From: an uncultured Prevotellaceae bacterium
Lineage (GTDB): Bacteria > Bacteroidota > Bacteroidia > Bacteroidales > Bacteroidaceae
DNA: 35,565 bases
Reading direction: 5' to 3'
NCBI GenBank assembly: GCA_902784615.1
Contig: CACZVN010000022.1
Span: 1 to 35,565, forward strand
The notes below the pieces were generated by a model that did no database searches, was not told the origin of the DNA, and was given only the letters and a program-made list of their open reading frames with translations. Shown one piece after another: positions 7,792-17,072 of this stretch (position 1 is the stretch's first letter; each line of letters opens with the position of its first letter). The position numbers and the translations under genes were made by a program.

Positions 7792-9981
7792 ATGGAACAA
7801 AACCAGGAGTTATGCCATGCTTGGGACTTCGTGGAGCACACGGGGCGCAGCATCTTCTTAACGGGTAAGGCAGGAACGGGAAAGACCACTTTCCTGAAGA
7901 CCGTCGTGGAACAGAGCAGCAAGCGTTGTATCGTGGTGGCGCCTACAGGTGTGGCAGCCATCAACGCAGGCGGCATGACCATCCACTCGTTCTTCCAACT
8001 GCCCTTCTCGCCCTTCGTGCCTGGTGCAAAGATCGAGTCCAAGTTCGACTTCGGCAAGGAGAAGCGTAAGATCATCTCGTCGCTCGACCTGCTGATCATT
8101 GACGAGATATCAATGGTACGCAGTGACCTGCTCGATGCCATCGACAGCGTGCTGCGCCGTTATCGCGACAGATACAAACCCTTTGGTGGGGTGCAACTGA
8201 TGATGATCGGTGACCTGCAGCAGTTGACACCTGTGGTGACACCTGAGGACGAGCGGATGCTCAGTCCCTACTACGACACCCCCTATTTCTTCGGTTCGAA
8301 GGCGTTGGCACTGATCGACTACGTGACCATCCAACTGGAGAAGGTCTATCGACAGCAGGACGATGTCTTCTTGACGTTGCTAAACCATATCCGTGAGGGG
8401 CATCCCACAACGGAAGACCTGACCTTATTGAATAGCCGCTATCAACCCGCCTTCATCCCCAAGCCTGAAGAGGGCTATATCCGTCTGACTACGCATAATC
8501 AGATGGCCAACAACTATAACGAGACGGAGTTGCAGAAACTACCTGGTCAGGCCTACACCTATCAAGCCAAGATCGACGGCACCTTCCCAGAGTATTCCTA
8601 CCCCACGGCCGAGACACTGACGCTGAAGGTGGGGGCGCAGGTAATGTTCGTGAAGAACGACCCATCGGGTAACCATCTTTATTATAACGGGCGCATCGGA
8701 CATGTGACATACGCTGACAGCAGCCGTCTGCAGGTGTATTGTCCTGGTGACGACGAGGCCATCGAAGTGGAGCCGTTGGAATGGGAGAACTCGCGCTATA
8801 CGCTGAACGAGGAGACGCGTGAGATTGAGACGGAGGTTTTAGGCAAGTTCTCGCAACTGCCCCTGCGCCTGGCGTGGGCCATCACGATCCACAAGAGTCA
8901 GGGCCTGACCTTTGAGCGCGCCATCATCGACGCCAGTCTGTCGTTTGCCCCTGGACAGGTGTATGTGGCCCTGAGCCGTTGCAAGACACTCGAAGGGATG
9001 GTGCTCGCCTCGCAGATCCCGCCACATGCCATCATCAGTGATACGCGTGTGGAGACCTATATCTCGCATCAGGAAGAGGCCGCCCAACGGAGCATCGAAC
9101 AGTTGCCCACGCTGAAGGACGAATATTACCGTTACCTGCTGATGGAACTCTTCGACTTCAAGGACATTCTCTATCGCGAGGAGTATCTGAGCAGGCTGAT
9201 CACGGAGTTTTTCTATCACAGTTTTACTGACATCGCCGAACTCCACAAGCGGGCGTTGGAGGATTATAAGCAGCAGGTGATCACTGTGGCCGACAAATGG
9301 ATCACGAAGATCCAGCAGATGACGATAGAAGCACTACGCGAGGAAGAATTCCTAGAGCGTGTCAAGCGGAGTGCCGCCTACTTTGAGCAGACGCTTGAAA
9401 AGGTGTTGGAAAAGCCCCTCGCCTTGGTGCCCAGCATTCAATCGAACAACAAACAGGCCATGAAGCGCCTAACAGAAAACTTCGTCGATCTGCGACAGGC
9501 CTGGCTCTCGCGCCGTTATCTGCTCCAGCAGATGGCAGAGCGCACGTTTACCATTGCCGACTATCTGCGACAGAAACAGCACTCACAACTCGACGCTATG
9601 GACGAGCAGACGCTGAAAAAGAAAAAACGTGAGAAGAAGGCAAAAGAGCCCAAACCTAAGAAGGAGCCCAAGCCCAAGAAAGAAAAAACCTGGGTCATCA
9701 CCTACGCTCTTTACCAACAAGGCATGACACCAGAACTGATAGCACGAGAGCGCGGCCTTACGATGGGTACCATCTATGGTCATCTGGCACGCTATATCCC
9801 CACGGGTGATGTCTCGCTCGACGATCTCATCCCAGAAGATCATCAACAAGCCATTCTCCGCGCCATCCACATGGCAGGTTCGGATGCTGGTTCCACGGCC
9901 ATCAAGACCCTCTGTCCACCAGACATCACCTACGACGAGATCCGGCTGATGCGAGAACTCAGAGGGGACAGTCCCCACTGA
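7792..9981 (+). CDS. PIF1-like helicase with C-terminal HTH_40-type domain
   Basis: A 729-residue cytoplasmic superfamily 1 DNA helicase. Walker A is GKAGTGKT (residues 25-32) and Walker B is LLIIDEISM (Asp104, Glu105). The VVAPTGVAAINAGGMTIHSFFQLP segment is typical of PIF1-like proteins. LRLAWAITIHKSQGLTFE and VYVALSRC are the late SF1 motifs. A long helical region (about 430-600) follows, then a Lys/Pro/Glu-rich linker at about 607-631 (KKKKREKKAKEPKPK). The final ~95 residues start WVITYALYQQGMTPELIA and contain a helix-turn-helix of the kind seen at the ends of RecQ and PIF1-like proteins. It probably unwinds DNA or G-quadruplexes during replication or repair. It has its own promoter and is convergent with the HAD gene, 6 bp away. 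Confidence 0.93.
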   Translation: MEQNQELCHAWDFVEHTGRSIFLTGKAGTGKTTFLKTVVEQSSKRCIVVAPTGVAAINAGGMTIHSFFQLPFSPFVPGAKIESKFDFGKEKRKIISSLDLLIIDEISMVRSDLLDAIDSVLRRYRDRYKPFGGVQLMMIGDLQQLTPVVTPEDERMLSPYYDTPYFFGSKALALIDYVTIQLEKVYRQQDDVFLTLLNHIREGHPTTEDLTLLNSRYQPAFIPKPEEGYIRLTTHNQMANNYNETELQKLPGQAYTYQAKIDGTFPEYSYPTAETLTLKVGAQVMFVKNDPSGNHLYYNGRIGHVTYADSSRLQVYCPGDDEAIEVEPLEWENSRYTLNEETREIETEVLGKFSQLPLRLAWAITIHKSQGLTFERAIIDASLSFAPGQVYVALSRCKTLEGMVLASQIPPHAIISDTRVETYISHQEEAAQRSIEQLPTLKDEYYRYLLMELFDFKDILYREEYLSRLITEFFYHSFTDIAELHKRALEDYKQQVITVADKWITKIQQMTIEALREEEFLERVKRSAAYFEQTLEKVLEKPLALVPSIQSNNKQAMKRLTENFVDLRQAWLSRRYLLQQMAERTFTIADYLRQKQHSQLDAMDEQTLKKKKREKKAKEPKPKKEPKPKKEKTWVITYALYQQGMTPELIARERGLTMGTIYGHLARYIPTGDVSLDDLIPEDHQQAILRAIHMAGSDAGSTAIKTLCPPDITYDEIRLMRELRGDSPH

Positions 9982-9987
9982 GTTCAA

Positions 9988-10776
9988 CTAAATCACCTCG
10001 TAGTGACGGAGGGCATTAAGGATGCCGTCGTCATCGACAGAAGTGGTCACGTAGTCAGCCTGCTGCTTGAGAGCATCGATGGCGTTGCCCATAGCAATGC
10101 CAATGCCTGCCTGGAGGATCATCGAGGTATCGTTGCCACCATCACCAAAGGCGATAGTCCTACTGGGGTCGAAACCCTCATGACGCGCCATGGCGAGGAT
10201 GCCCTTACCCTTGTCGGCCCCATTGGCGGTAATATCCGTAAATTCCGGATGCCAACGGCCTGAGACGCACTTCGGCATGCGTGCCATCAGTTCTGGTTCA
10301 TAATCGGCGGGGAAGAAGGGCGTCAGTTGCAGGATATCCTGCTGGAGCACAACATCGAGCGGTGAGGCTTTATCGAGGTTCTTCACGGCCAGCATCTGAC
10401 GGAAAATACGATCCACATCACCATTGGGATCGAGTACGGCCACGTCCTTGCGACCAACCACGATGAGACTATAACCTTTCGTCTTCGAATCCTCCACACA
10501 GGTCATCACGTCGTCCATAGGGATGGGCTGACAACTGACAAATTCGTCGCCCACGAAACACAGGGCACCGTTGGTGGTGATATAGCCGTCGATGAGATGT
10601 TCTATAGCACCTAAGTTCGTGATGATGATCGGTGGACGGCCCGTGGCGATATAGACGCGCGAACCATTGGCCTTAGCCTGTGTCAGGGCGAGGATGGTGG
10701 AGGGCGGAATCTCGTGGGTCTTGAAACTCACTAACGTACCGTCGATATCGAAAAACAGGGCATACCGCTGTGTCAT
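9988..10776 (-). CDS. Cof-type HAD-IIB family phosphatase
   Basis: A 262-residue cytoplasmic haloacid dehalogenase-type hydrolase. Motif I is FFDIDGT (nucleophile Asp10, Asp12), motif II lies in YIATGRP, and the late motif is FGDGGNDTSMI, all typical of the Cof subfamily. These enzymes remove phosphate from small molecules such as sugar phosphates or flavin and pyridoxal phosphates; the substrate here is unknown. It lies 80 bp downstream of the second GH3 gene on the same strand, behind a hairpin that may act as a terminator. I found no TAnnTTTG element of its own in that gap, so it may depend on read-through. The length is normal for the family. Confidence 0.92.
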   Translation of the reverse strand: MTQRYALFFDIDGTLVSFKTHEIPPSTILALTQAKANGSRVYIATGRPPIIITNLGAIEHLIDGYITTNGALCFVGDEFVSCQPIPMDDVMTCVEDSKTKGYSLIVVGRKDVAVLDPNGDVDRIFRQMLAVKNLDKASPLDVVLQQDILQLTPFFPADYEPELMARMPKCVSGRWHPEFTDITANGADKGKGILAMARHEGFDPSRTIAFGDGGNDTSMILQAGIGIAMGNAIDALKQQADYVTTSVDDDGILNALRHYEVI

Positions 10777-10792
10777 CTTTTAGTTGGCTTTG

Positions 10793-10827
10793 AAAATCAA
10801 GCACGGCCCTCACGAGTCGTGCTTGAT
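10793..10827 (-). terminator. Hairpin terminator after the susC-GH3 operon
   Basis: A perfect 10-bp stem, ATCAAGCACG (10796-10805) with CGTGCTTGAT (10818-10827), encloses a 12-base loop. Read on the minus strand it ends in a run of four T. It lies 29 bp after the GH3 stop. The short T tract suggests partial termination. Confidence 0.65.
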
Positions 10828-10856
10828 GGAAAAGTTATTGATGATGATTGATACAT

Positions 10857-13217
10857 TTATCGCTTCAGGAGGTTCATCTGAACCTGAGGCTTCATCACGT
10901 CGTTGACCTTGGTCTGGAAAGACTTGGCGTTAGCCGTGAGTGTTGCCTTGATATCCTGAGAGGATGCACCTACGAGGAACTGATACTCGCCCTCGGCTAC
11001 GACCCATGCAGAGGCTGCCTCATCAAATGAAGCAAGATCGGCTGCCGTGATGCTCAGGGTAAGCGTCTCACTCTCACCCGGCTTCAACTGCTTGGTCTTG
11101 GCAAAGGCCTTCAACTCCTTGGCGGGTTTGTTGGCAGCCTTGTTGTCAGGAGCGGAGATATAAAGTTCCACAACCTCCTTGCCCTCGCGAGCACCCGTAT
11201 TCTTAACGGTGACGGTCACGTCGTAGATATCGTTCTTCTGGGCAATCTTCGCATCACTGTACTCAAAGGTAGTATAACTGAGACCGAAGCCGAAAGGATA
11301 GCTCACAGGCACGTCGAACGAGTCGAAGTAACGATAGCCCACGTAGATATCCTCCTCATAATCGGTATAGTCAACATTCCTGACATTTCCCTTCTGACCC
11401 TGGTTCAGCATGTCGATCTTCGGATCCTCGTCGATGGGGAAGTTACGGGAAGAGTAGGCGTCGGTGAAGTTGACGGGCCATGTCATCGTGAACTTACCAG
11501 AGGGCGACTGCTTGCCGCTGAGCACGTCAACGACACTGTTGCCGCCTTCCTGTCCTGCCTGCCAAGCACAGAGAATGGCGTCTGGCATATCCTTCCATGA
11601 GGCGGTCTCGATAACACCACCGATGTTCAGCAACACGACCACCTGCTTGCCAGCCTTGTGATAGACCTCACATACCTGCTGGATGAGCAGACGCTCAGAG
11701 GCGTTGAGGTTGAAGTCGGCAGCCTTACGATCAAGGAACTCACCAGAGATGCGTCCGATGGTGATGATGGCGACATCAGCAACATTGGCCTGAGCCGTCA
11801 GTTCGTCAGCCGTGAACTGCTTCTCTGCGGGTAGCGTACCAGGCATGAAACTGGCCAGCATAGCAGCCTGCTTATCCTTCTTGGCCATCTCCTCAAGGGC
11901 TTTCTTCTGAGCCTCCTTGGCATCTGCTATATACTTCTCGTAGGCGGTCTTGATCTCGTCAGAAACGGTATAGCCACCATTCTTCAGACCGTCGAGCAGG
12001 GACACCACATAAGCGTGGTTCACATTACCAGAACCCGTACCACCAGCGATGAAGTCGTAAGAGGTGCAGCCATAGAGGGCCACGTTCTTCACGTTCTCCT
12101 TCAGAGGCAGGGCCTCGTTGTTCTTCATCAGCACCATACCCTCAGCAGCCGACTGACGGGTCACAGCAGCATGAGCCTTCAAATCGGGCTTGTTGGAATA
12201 CTGATAACCCTGGAAGCGTGGACTCCGCTCCACGAGGTTCAGCACGCGCTGTACATTGCGGTCGAGGTCGGCCTCGTCGAGCTTACCGCTTTTGACGCCT
12301 GCCACGATCGAATCGAACTGCTCAGCCTTACCAGGCTGCAACATATCGTTACCAGCCCACATCTGCTTGGCTCCGTCCTTACCACCGAACCAGTCTGTCA
12401 TGACCGTTCCCTCATAACCCCACTCATCGCGCAGGATGGTCTGTACGAGGTCCTTGCTCTCAGAGGTGTAGATACCGTTGATGTAGTTATAAGAGGTCAT
12501 CACCGTCCAAGGCTTGCTCTCCTTGATGGCAATCTCGAAGCCCTTCAGGTAGATCTCACGCAGGGCGCGCTGAGAAATATGGGCATCGGTATTCATGCGG
12601 TTGGTCTCCTGGTTGTTGGCAGCGAAGTGCTTGATACTCGTGCCTACGTCGTTCTTCTGGACACCAGTGATATAGGCGGAAGCCGTCTTACCAGCCACCA
12701 CGGGATCCTCGGAATAGTACTCGAAGTTACGACCACAGAGGGGGTTACGCATGATGTTGAGGGCAGGAGCCAACAACACGTCGGCACCATACTCCTTGAC
12801 CTCCTCACCAATGGCCTGGCCCACCTCCTCTACCAACTGGGTGTTCCAGGTAGAGGCGAGCAGCGTACCAATGGGGAAGTGGGTGCAATAGTAAGTGGCA
12901 GAGTCACCTTCGCGGGTAGCGTCGATACGCAGTCCGGCAGGACCGTCAGCCAGCACCACGGCAGGGATGCCCAGCGAGTCGAGAGGATAGGTGGTACCAG
13001 CGGCACCAGGCACGAGACTCTTGGTGGCACCGATCACGGCGTCGTCGCCAGAGAACCCGGCCATACCTACACCAATCACGAAGTGGGCCTTGTCCTCGAG
13101 CGAGAGCTTAGCCATCACCTCTTCTTGATTGAGAGTGTTCTTAGTCACTTTGTCGGCAGAGGTACAACCCATCACGAGGGCTGCCATGCCAAGGGCGAAA
13201 AACATAGTCTTCTTCAT
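10857..13217 (-). CDS. Glycoside hydrolase family 3 lipoprotein
   Basis: A 786-residue GH3 enzyme with a lipoprotein signal (LVMGC, Cys18), so it is likely anchored to a membrane and periplasmic or surface-exposed. Visible landmarks are LADGPAGLR (substrate-binding Asp91), CGRNFEYYSEDP, KHFAANNQETNR, the nucleophile Asp275 in VMTDW, SGEFLDR with the probable acid/base Glu493, and a C-terminal fibronectin III-like domain. The expected activity is release of terminal beta-linked glucose or xylose. It is the last gene of the SusC-SusD unit and follows a CE1 esterase by 6 bp, so the two are tightly coupled. A Glu/Lys/Ala-rich helix insert sits at about 430-455. It resembles the GH3 at 2318-4714 but lacks that protein's Cys-rich insert. 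Confidence 0.94.
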   Translation of the reverse strand: MKKTMFFALGMAALVMGCTSADKVTKNTLNQEEVMAKLSLEDKAHFVIGVGMAGFSGDDAVIGATKSLVPGAAGTTYPLDSLGIPAVVLADGPAGLRIDATREGDSATYYCTHFPIGTLLASTWNTQLVEEVGQAIGEEVKEYGADVLLAPALNIMRNPLCGRNFEYYSEDPVVAGKTASAYITGVQKNDVGTSIKHFAANNQETNRMNTDAHISQRALREIYLKGFEIAIKESKPWTVMTSYNYINGIYTSESKDLVQTILRDEWGYEGTVMTDWFGGKDGAKQMWAGNDMLQPGKAEQFDSIVAGVKSGKLDEADLDRNVQRVLNLVERSPRFQGYQYSNKPDLKAHAAVTRQSAAEGMVLMKNNEALPLKENVKNVALYGCTSYDFIAGGTGSGNVNHAYVVSLLDGLKNGGYTVSDEIKTAYEKYIADAKEAQKKALEEMAKKDKQAAMLASFMPGTLPAEKQFTADELTAQANVADVAIITIGRISGEFLDRKAADFNLNASERLLIQQVCEVYHKAGKQVVVLLNIGGVIETASWKDMPDAILCAWQAGQEGGNSVVDVLSGKQSPSGKFTMTWPVNFTDAYSSRNFPIDEDPKIDMLNQGQKGNVRNVDYTDYEEDIYVGYRYFDSFDVPVSYPFGFGLSYTTFEYSDAKIAQKNDIYDVTVTVKNTGAREGKEVVELYISAPDNKAANKPAKELKAFAKTKQLKPGESETLTLSITAADLASFDEAASAWVVAEGEYQFLVGASSQDIKATLTANAKSFQTKVNDVMKPQVQMNLLKR

Positions 13218-13223
13218 ACGCGT

Positions 13224-14447
<1,224 letters not shown>

Positions 14448-14464
14448 TTAGTTAATTGATGCTG

Positions 14465-14496
14465 CAAAGATAATCATTTTTTCTTAATTATCCAAG
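14465..14496 (-). promoter_or_regulatory. Possible internal promoter for the CE1-GH3 pair
   Basis: On the minus strand TATCTTTG (14465-14472) lies 20 bp downstream of CTTG (14493-14496), a near match to the -33 TTTG. It is in the 48-bp gap between the third lipoprotein gene and the esterase gene. Confidence 0.5.
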
Positions 14497-15398
14497 GAAA
14501 CGAACAATAAATTAAACTCACCGCTGCCAGTAGCTCCCGCAGCATCGATTGTTTCGAGAGCTGAACCCTTGAACGACAACAGTGTTTTGCCATCAGCACT
14601 AGTGGATGTGGTGATCTCGACAATACCACCAGTCAGATACTGCATCTTGCCAGCATCGTCAAGATAGGAGGTGCCACCAGCCATGCCATAATCAGGCAGT
14701 GAGTAGCCACCGCTGATCTGCATGGGATCATGGGCATCGCTAACGATGGTATAGGTTCCTGCTAACTGATCCGCACCTTTATCGTTACCGTTGATAACGT
14801 CGAAGAGAGCCACCTGCTTACCATTTGCGTCATGGACGGTGATGGTATATTTGGTCACATCGGGATAAACGGTGGTCTGCCAAGTCGTCCAGTCCATAAT
14901 CTCTACAGAACTGATCTGGATACTCATCGTGTAGCCGGTGGGTTCAGGATCATCCTCACCAACGATGAACGCCATAGCACCCTTGTATTTAACTCTGTAC
15001 TGCTTGCCGTCCGTGGTCTTCAGCAGGCCAGTAACAAAGTATGTTTCACCCACGAGGTTGACATCCACGTTACCTTCGCTGATGGCAGCACCGTTGATCG
15101 TACCTGTATATTTGCCGCCTTCAGAGAGAGAGGATGCCAAGATGTACGTTCCCTCAGCAAGCACCCATTCCTTGCTACCAAAGCGCAGGGTCAGTGTATT
15201 ACCTGCATTATCGGTATAGGTGGTGTTCAGGGCCTTGACGCCCTTGCCCAGTTTTTCAGTGGGCTGCACGGTGGCTGTGGTGAAGTCACAGAAGGTGATG
15301 TAACTAAACTCGCCATTCAGGTCTTCGATGGAGTCGCTTTCGCAGGCCGTAAAGCCTATCATCACCAGCAACATCAATATATATCTGATCTGTTTCAT
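14484..15398 (-). CDS. PUL surface lipoprotein (SusE/F position, probable glycan-binding)
   Basis: A 304-residue lipoprotein with signal MKQIRYILMLLVMIGFTAC (Cys19). It has no catalytic motif that I recognise. The body appears to be two related beta-rich halves, about 30-150 and 155-300, each with a Gly-rich strand pattern (GTYILASSLSEGGKYTG and GTYTIVSDAHDPMQISGG). The protein is third after susC and susD, the place usually taken by SusE/SusF-like surface glycan-binding proteins, and that is the inferred role. The sequence does not obviously match classical SusE, so it may be a separate binding family. It is separated from susD by 48 bp of T-rich short repeats. Confidence 0.75.
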   Translation of the reverse strand: MKQIRYILMLLVMIGFTACESDSIEDLNGEFSYITFCDFTTATVQPTEKLGKGVKALNTTYTDNAGNTLTLRFGSKEWVLAEGTYILASSLSEGGKYTGTINGAAISEGNVDVNLVGETYFVTGLLKTTDGKQYRVKYKGAMAFIVGEDDPEPTGYTMSIQISSVEIMDWTTWQTTVYPDVTKYTITVHDANGKQVALFDVINGNDKGADQLAGTYTIVSDAHDPMQISGGYSLPDYGMAGGTSYLDDAGKMQYLTGGIVEITTSTSADGKTLLSFKGSALETIDAAGATGSGEFNLLFVSLDN

Positions 15399-15410
15399 AA
15401 TTGTACTGTA

Positions 15411-15445
15411 TTTACCTTTTTACTTTATTACCTTTTTACCTTTCG
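15411..15445. repeat. Short degenerate repeats between susD and the third lipoprotein gene
   Basis: Four imperfect copies of a 7-9 bp unit TTTTTACC/TTTATTACC fill most of the 48-bp gap. Comparable tracts with other units occur at 2281-2320, 17038-17072 and 34678-34706. Confidence 0.5.
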
Positions 15446-15446
15446 A

Positions 15447-17036
15447 TCACCATCCCTCATTCTTGCTCATATTAGGATTAAGTTCAATCTCCTTCAAAGG
15501 GATAGGAAGCAGTTTGTTTCTATCTTTGAAACCATAGGTCTCGTTCTTGAAGTTCCACTGCACACCATTGGTTGTGAACGAGGGAATCTCCTTACCTTGA
15601 TTAGCCATAGCATTCTGTGCATCGCCCCAGCGAACCAGATCCTGGAAACGTACAGCCTCATTGCAGAGTTCCAGTCGTTTCTCAGCCTTGATATCGTCCA
15701 TGGTGACGCTTGCAAGTGGTGTCTCTTGAGCACGTGAACGTATCTGATTGATATAATCCAGAGCCTTACCGGTGTTGTTGGCCTTAAACTGAGCCTCGGC
15801 AGCCAGCAGCAGTACCTCGGCATAGCGCATCATCTTCAGGTTGATATACTGCAGTCCCTGGAAAGCAGAGAAGTCCATTACGCAGTCTTCTTTCAGCGAC
15901 TGGTTCTTCCAGAAGAAGTATCCCTCATTGCCATAGACGTTCTGACCCGGCTGTACTGAAACGCCGAAGTCAACAAGTTGCTCGTAAGTCATCATGGTCT
16001 TGTTAAGACGATAGCCGTTAGCACCTTCGCGAGCAACAAATGCCTCGTAGAGCGACTTGCGGGGATTCATAAATCCGTAGGTTCCAGTAGCAATCACGTT
16101 AGCAGCCTGTCCACTGTAGTTGAGTACACTGGTACGCCAGCCCTGCATCAGGAACACCATGTCGAACTGATTCCACTGCTGTTCAGAGTCGTTGCGCTTC
16201 TGGAGTTCGAACATCGACTCGCAATTGTTGTTGTACTTGGCGTGGAACTGCATATCGTAAGTGTCGGCAGTGAAAAGTGCATACTTACCAGAATTAATCA
16301 CGTTGTCGAGCATAGAGGCAGCCTCGCTGTACTTGCCCTCAAACAGATAGGCCTTGCCTAATAATGCCTGGGCCACTTCCTTGGTAACGCGGATGCCGGT
16401 TTCCTCGTCGTTGGCGCTGCTCTTTGAAGGCAGTGTACCCGACTCGATGGCGGTCTTGAGATCACTCTCAATGAGTGTCCAGTGTTCCTCAGGTGTGCTG
16501 TTACCCTGGCGGTATTCGCTTGGATCAAGCAGATGATCCACTACAGGGGAGGTGCCCCACAGTGTGACCAGTTCGAAGTGAGCCCATGCACGGAATACCT
16601 TTGCCTCGTTGATGGCGCGTTTCATAACGGGAGTCTCACCTTCCACCTTATCTATAATCAGGTTAGCCTTGTAGATAACCGAATAGAGACCAGAGTAGAG
16701 GCTCTGAATCATGCCGTTGTCGGCGTCGAAAGTGTACTCGTTGAGTTTCTCCATTTCGGCGTTGTCACCGCGTCCGCCACCGCCACTCCAAACATCGTCG
16801 GAAAGACAGTTCTTGGTAAAGTACCAGTTGAAATACAAAGAGCGTAATTCCAGATACAGAGAGGCCGTAGCCGAGTTCACATTATCGTCGGTGGTATAGT
16901 AGGTGTCCATACTACCCAAGTTGCCGTGCTTCTCGATGTCGAGTTCACTATCACAGGCAGTAAACAATGAGCAGTTTATTGTCAATAGTGCTGCGCCCAG
17001 CAGCCAGCCTATTTTATTGTATATCTTTGTAATCAT
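15447..17036 (-). CDS. SusD/RagB family nutrient-binding outer membrane lipoprotein
   Basis: A 529-residue SusD homologue. The signal ends LFTAC (Cys28). N-terminal SusD features include DTYYTTDDNVNSATASLY, and the TPR-like helices include KVFRAWAHFELVTLWG. The C-terminal part has LRYAEVLLLAAEAQFKAN-like and DIKAEKRLELCNEAVRFQDLVRWG segments characteristic of RagB/SusD. It sits on the lid of the SusC channel and binds the oligosaccharide before uptake. It follows susC by 34 bp on the same strand. The length and order are typical, so function as a glycan binder is secure, but the glycan is not readable from sequence. Confidence 0.95.
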   Translation of the reverse strand: MITKIYNKIGWLLGAALLTINCSLFTACDSELDIEKHGNLGSMDTYYTTDDNVNSATASLYLELRSLYFNWYFTKNCLSDDVWSGGGGRGDNAEMEKLNEYTFDADNGMIQSLYSGLYSVIYKANLIIDKVEGETPVMKRAINEAKVFRAWAHFELVTLWGTSPVVDHLLDPSEYRQGNSTPEEHWTLIESDLKTAIESGTLPSKSSANDEETGIRVTKEVAQALLGKAYLFEGKYSEAASMLDNVINSGKYALFTADTYDMQFHAKYNNNCESMFELQKRNDSEQQWNQFDMVFLMQGWRTSVLNYSGQAANVIATGTYGFMNPRKSLYEAFVAREGANGYRLNKTMMTYEQLVDFGVSVQPGQNVYGNEGYFFWKNQSLKEDCVMDFSAFQGLQYINLKMMRYAEVLLLAAEAQFKANNTGKALDYINQIRSRAQETPLASVTMDDIKAEKRLELCNEAVRFQDLVRWGDAQNAMANQGKEIPSFTTNGVQWNFKNETYGFKDRNKLLPIPLKEIELNPNMSKNEGW

Positions 17037-17037
17037 A

Positions 17038-17072
17038 ATTCCTAATTCCTTATTTCTAGTTCCTAATTCCTT
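17038..17072. repeat. Short direct repeats between susC and susD
   Basis: Repeated ATTCCTAATTCCTTA-type units (TTCCTAATTCCTTA occurs twice within 35 bp) fill the gap and run into the susC stop codon. Confidence 0.6.

Noticed and set aside
4973-10776. The genes between the two PUL halves as an inserted mobile island
   Set aside because: No integrase, transposase, tRNA or attachment-site repeat flanks this block; the repeat element at 7379-7664 is inside it, not at its borders.
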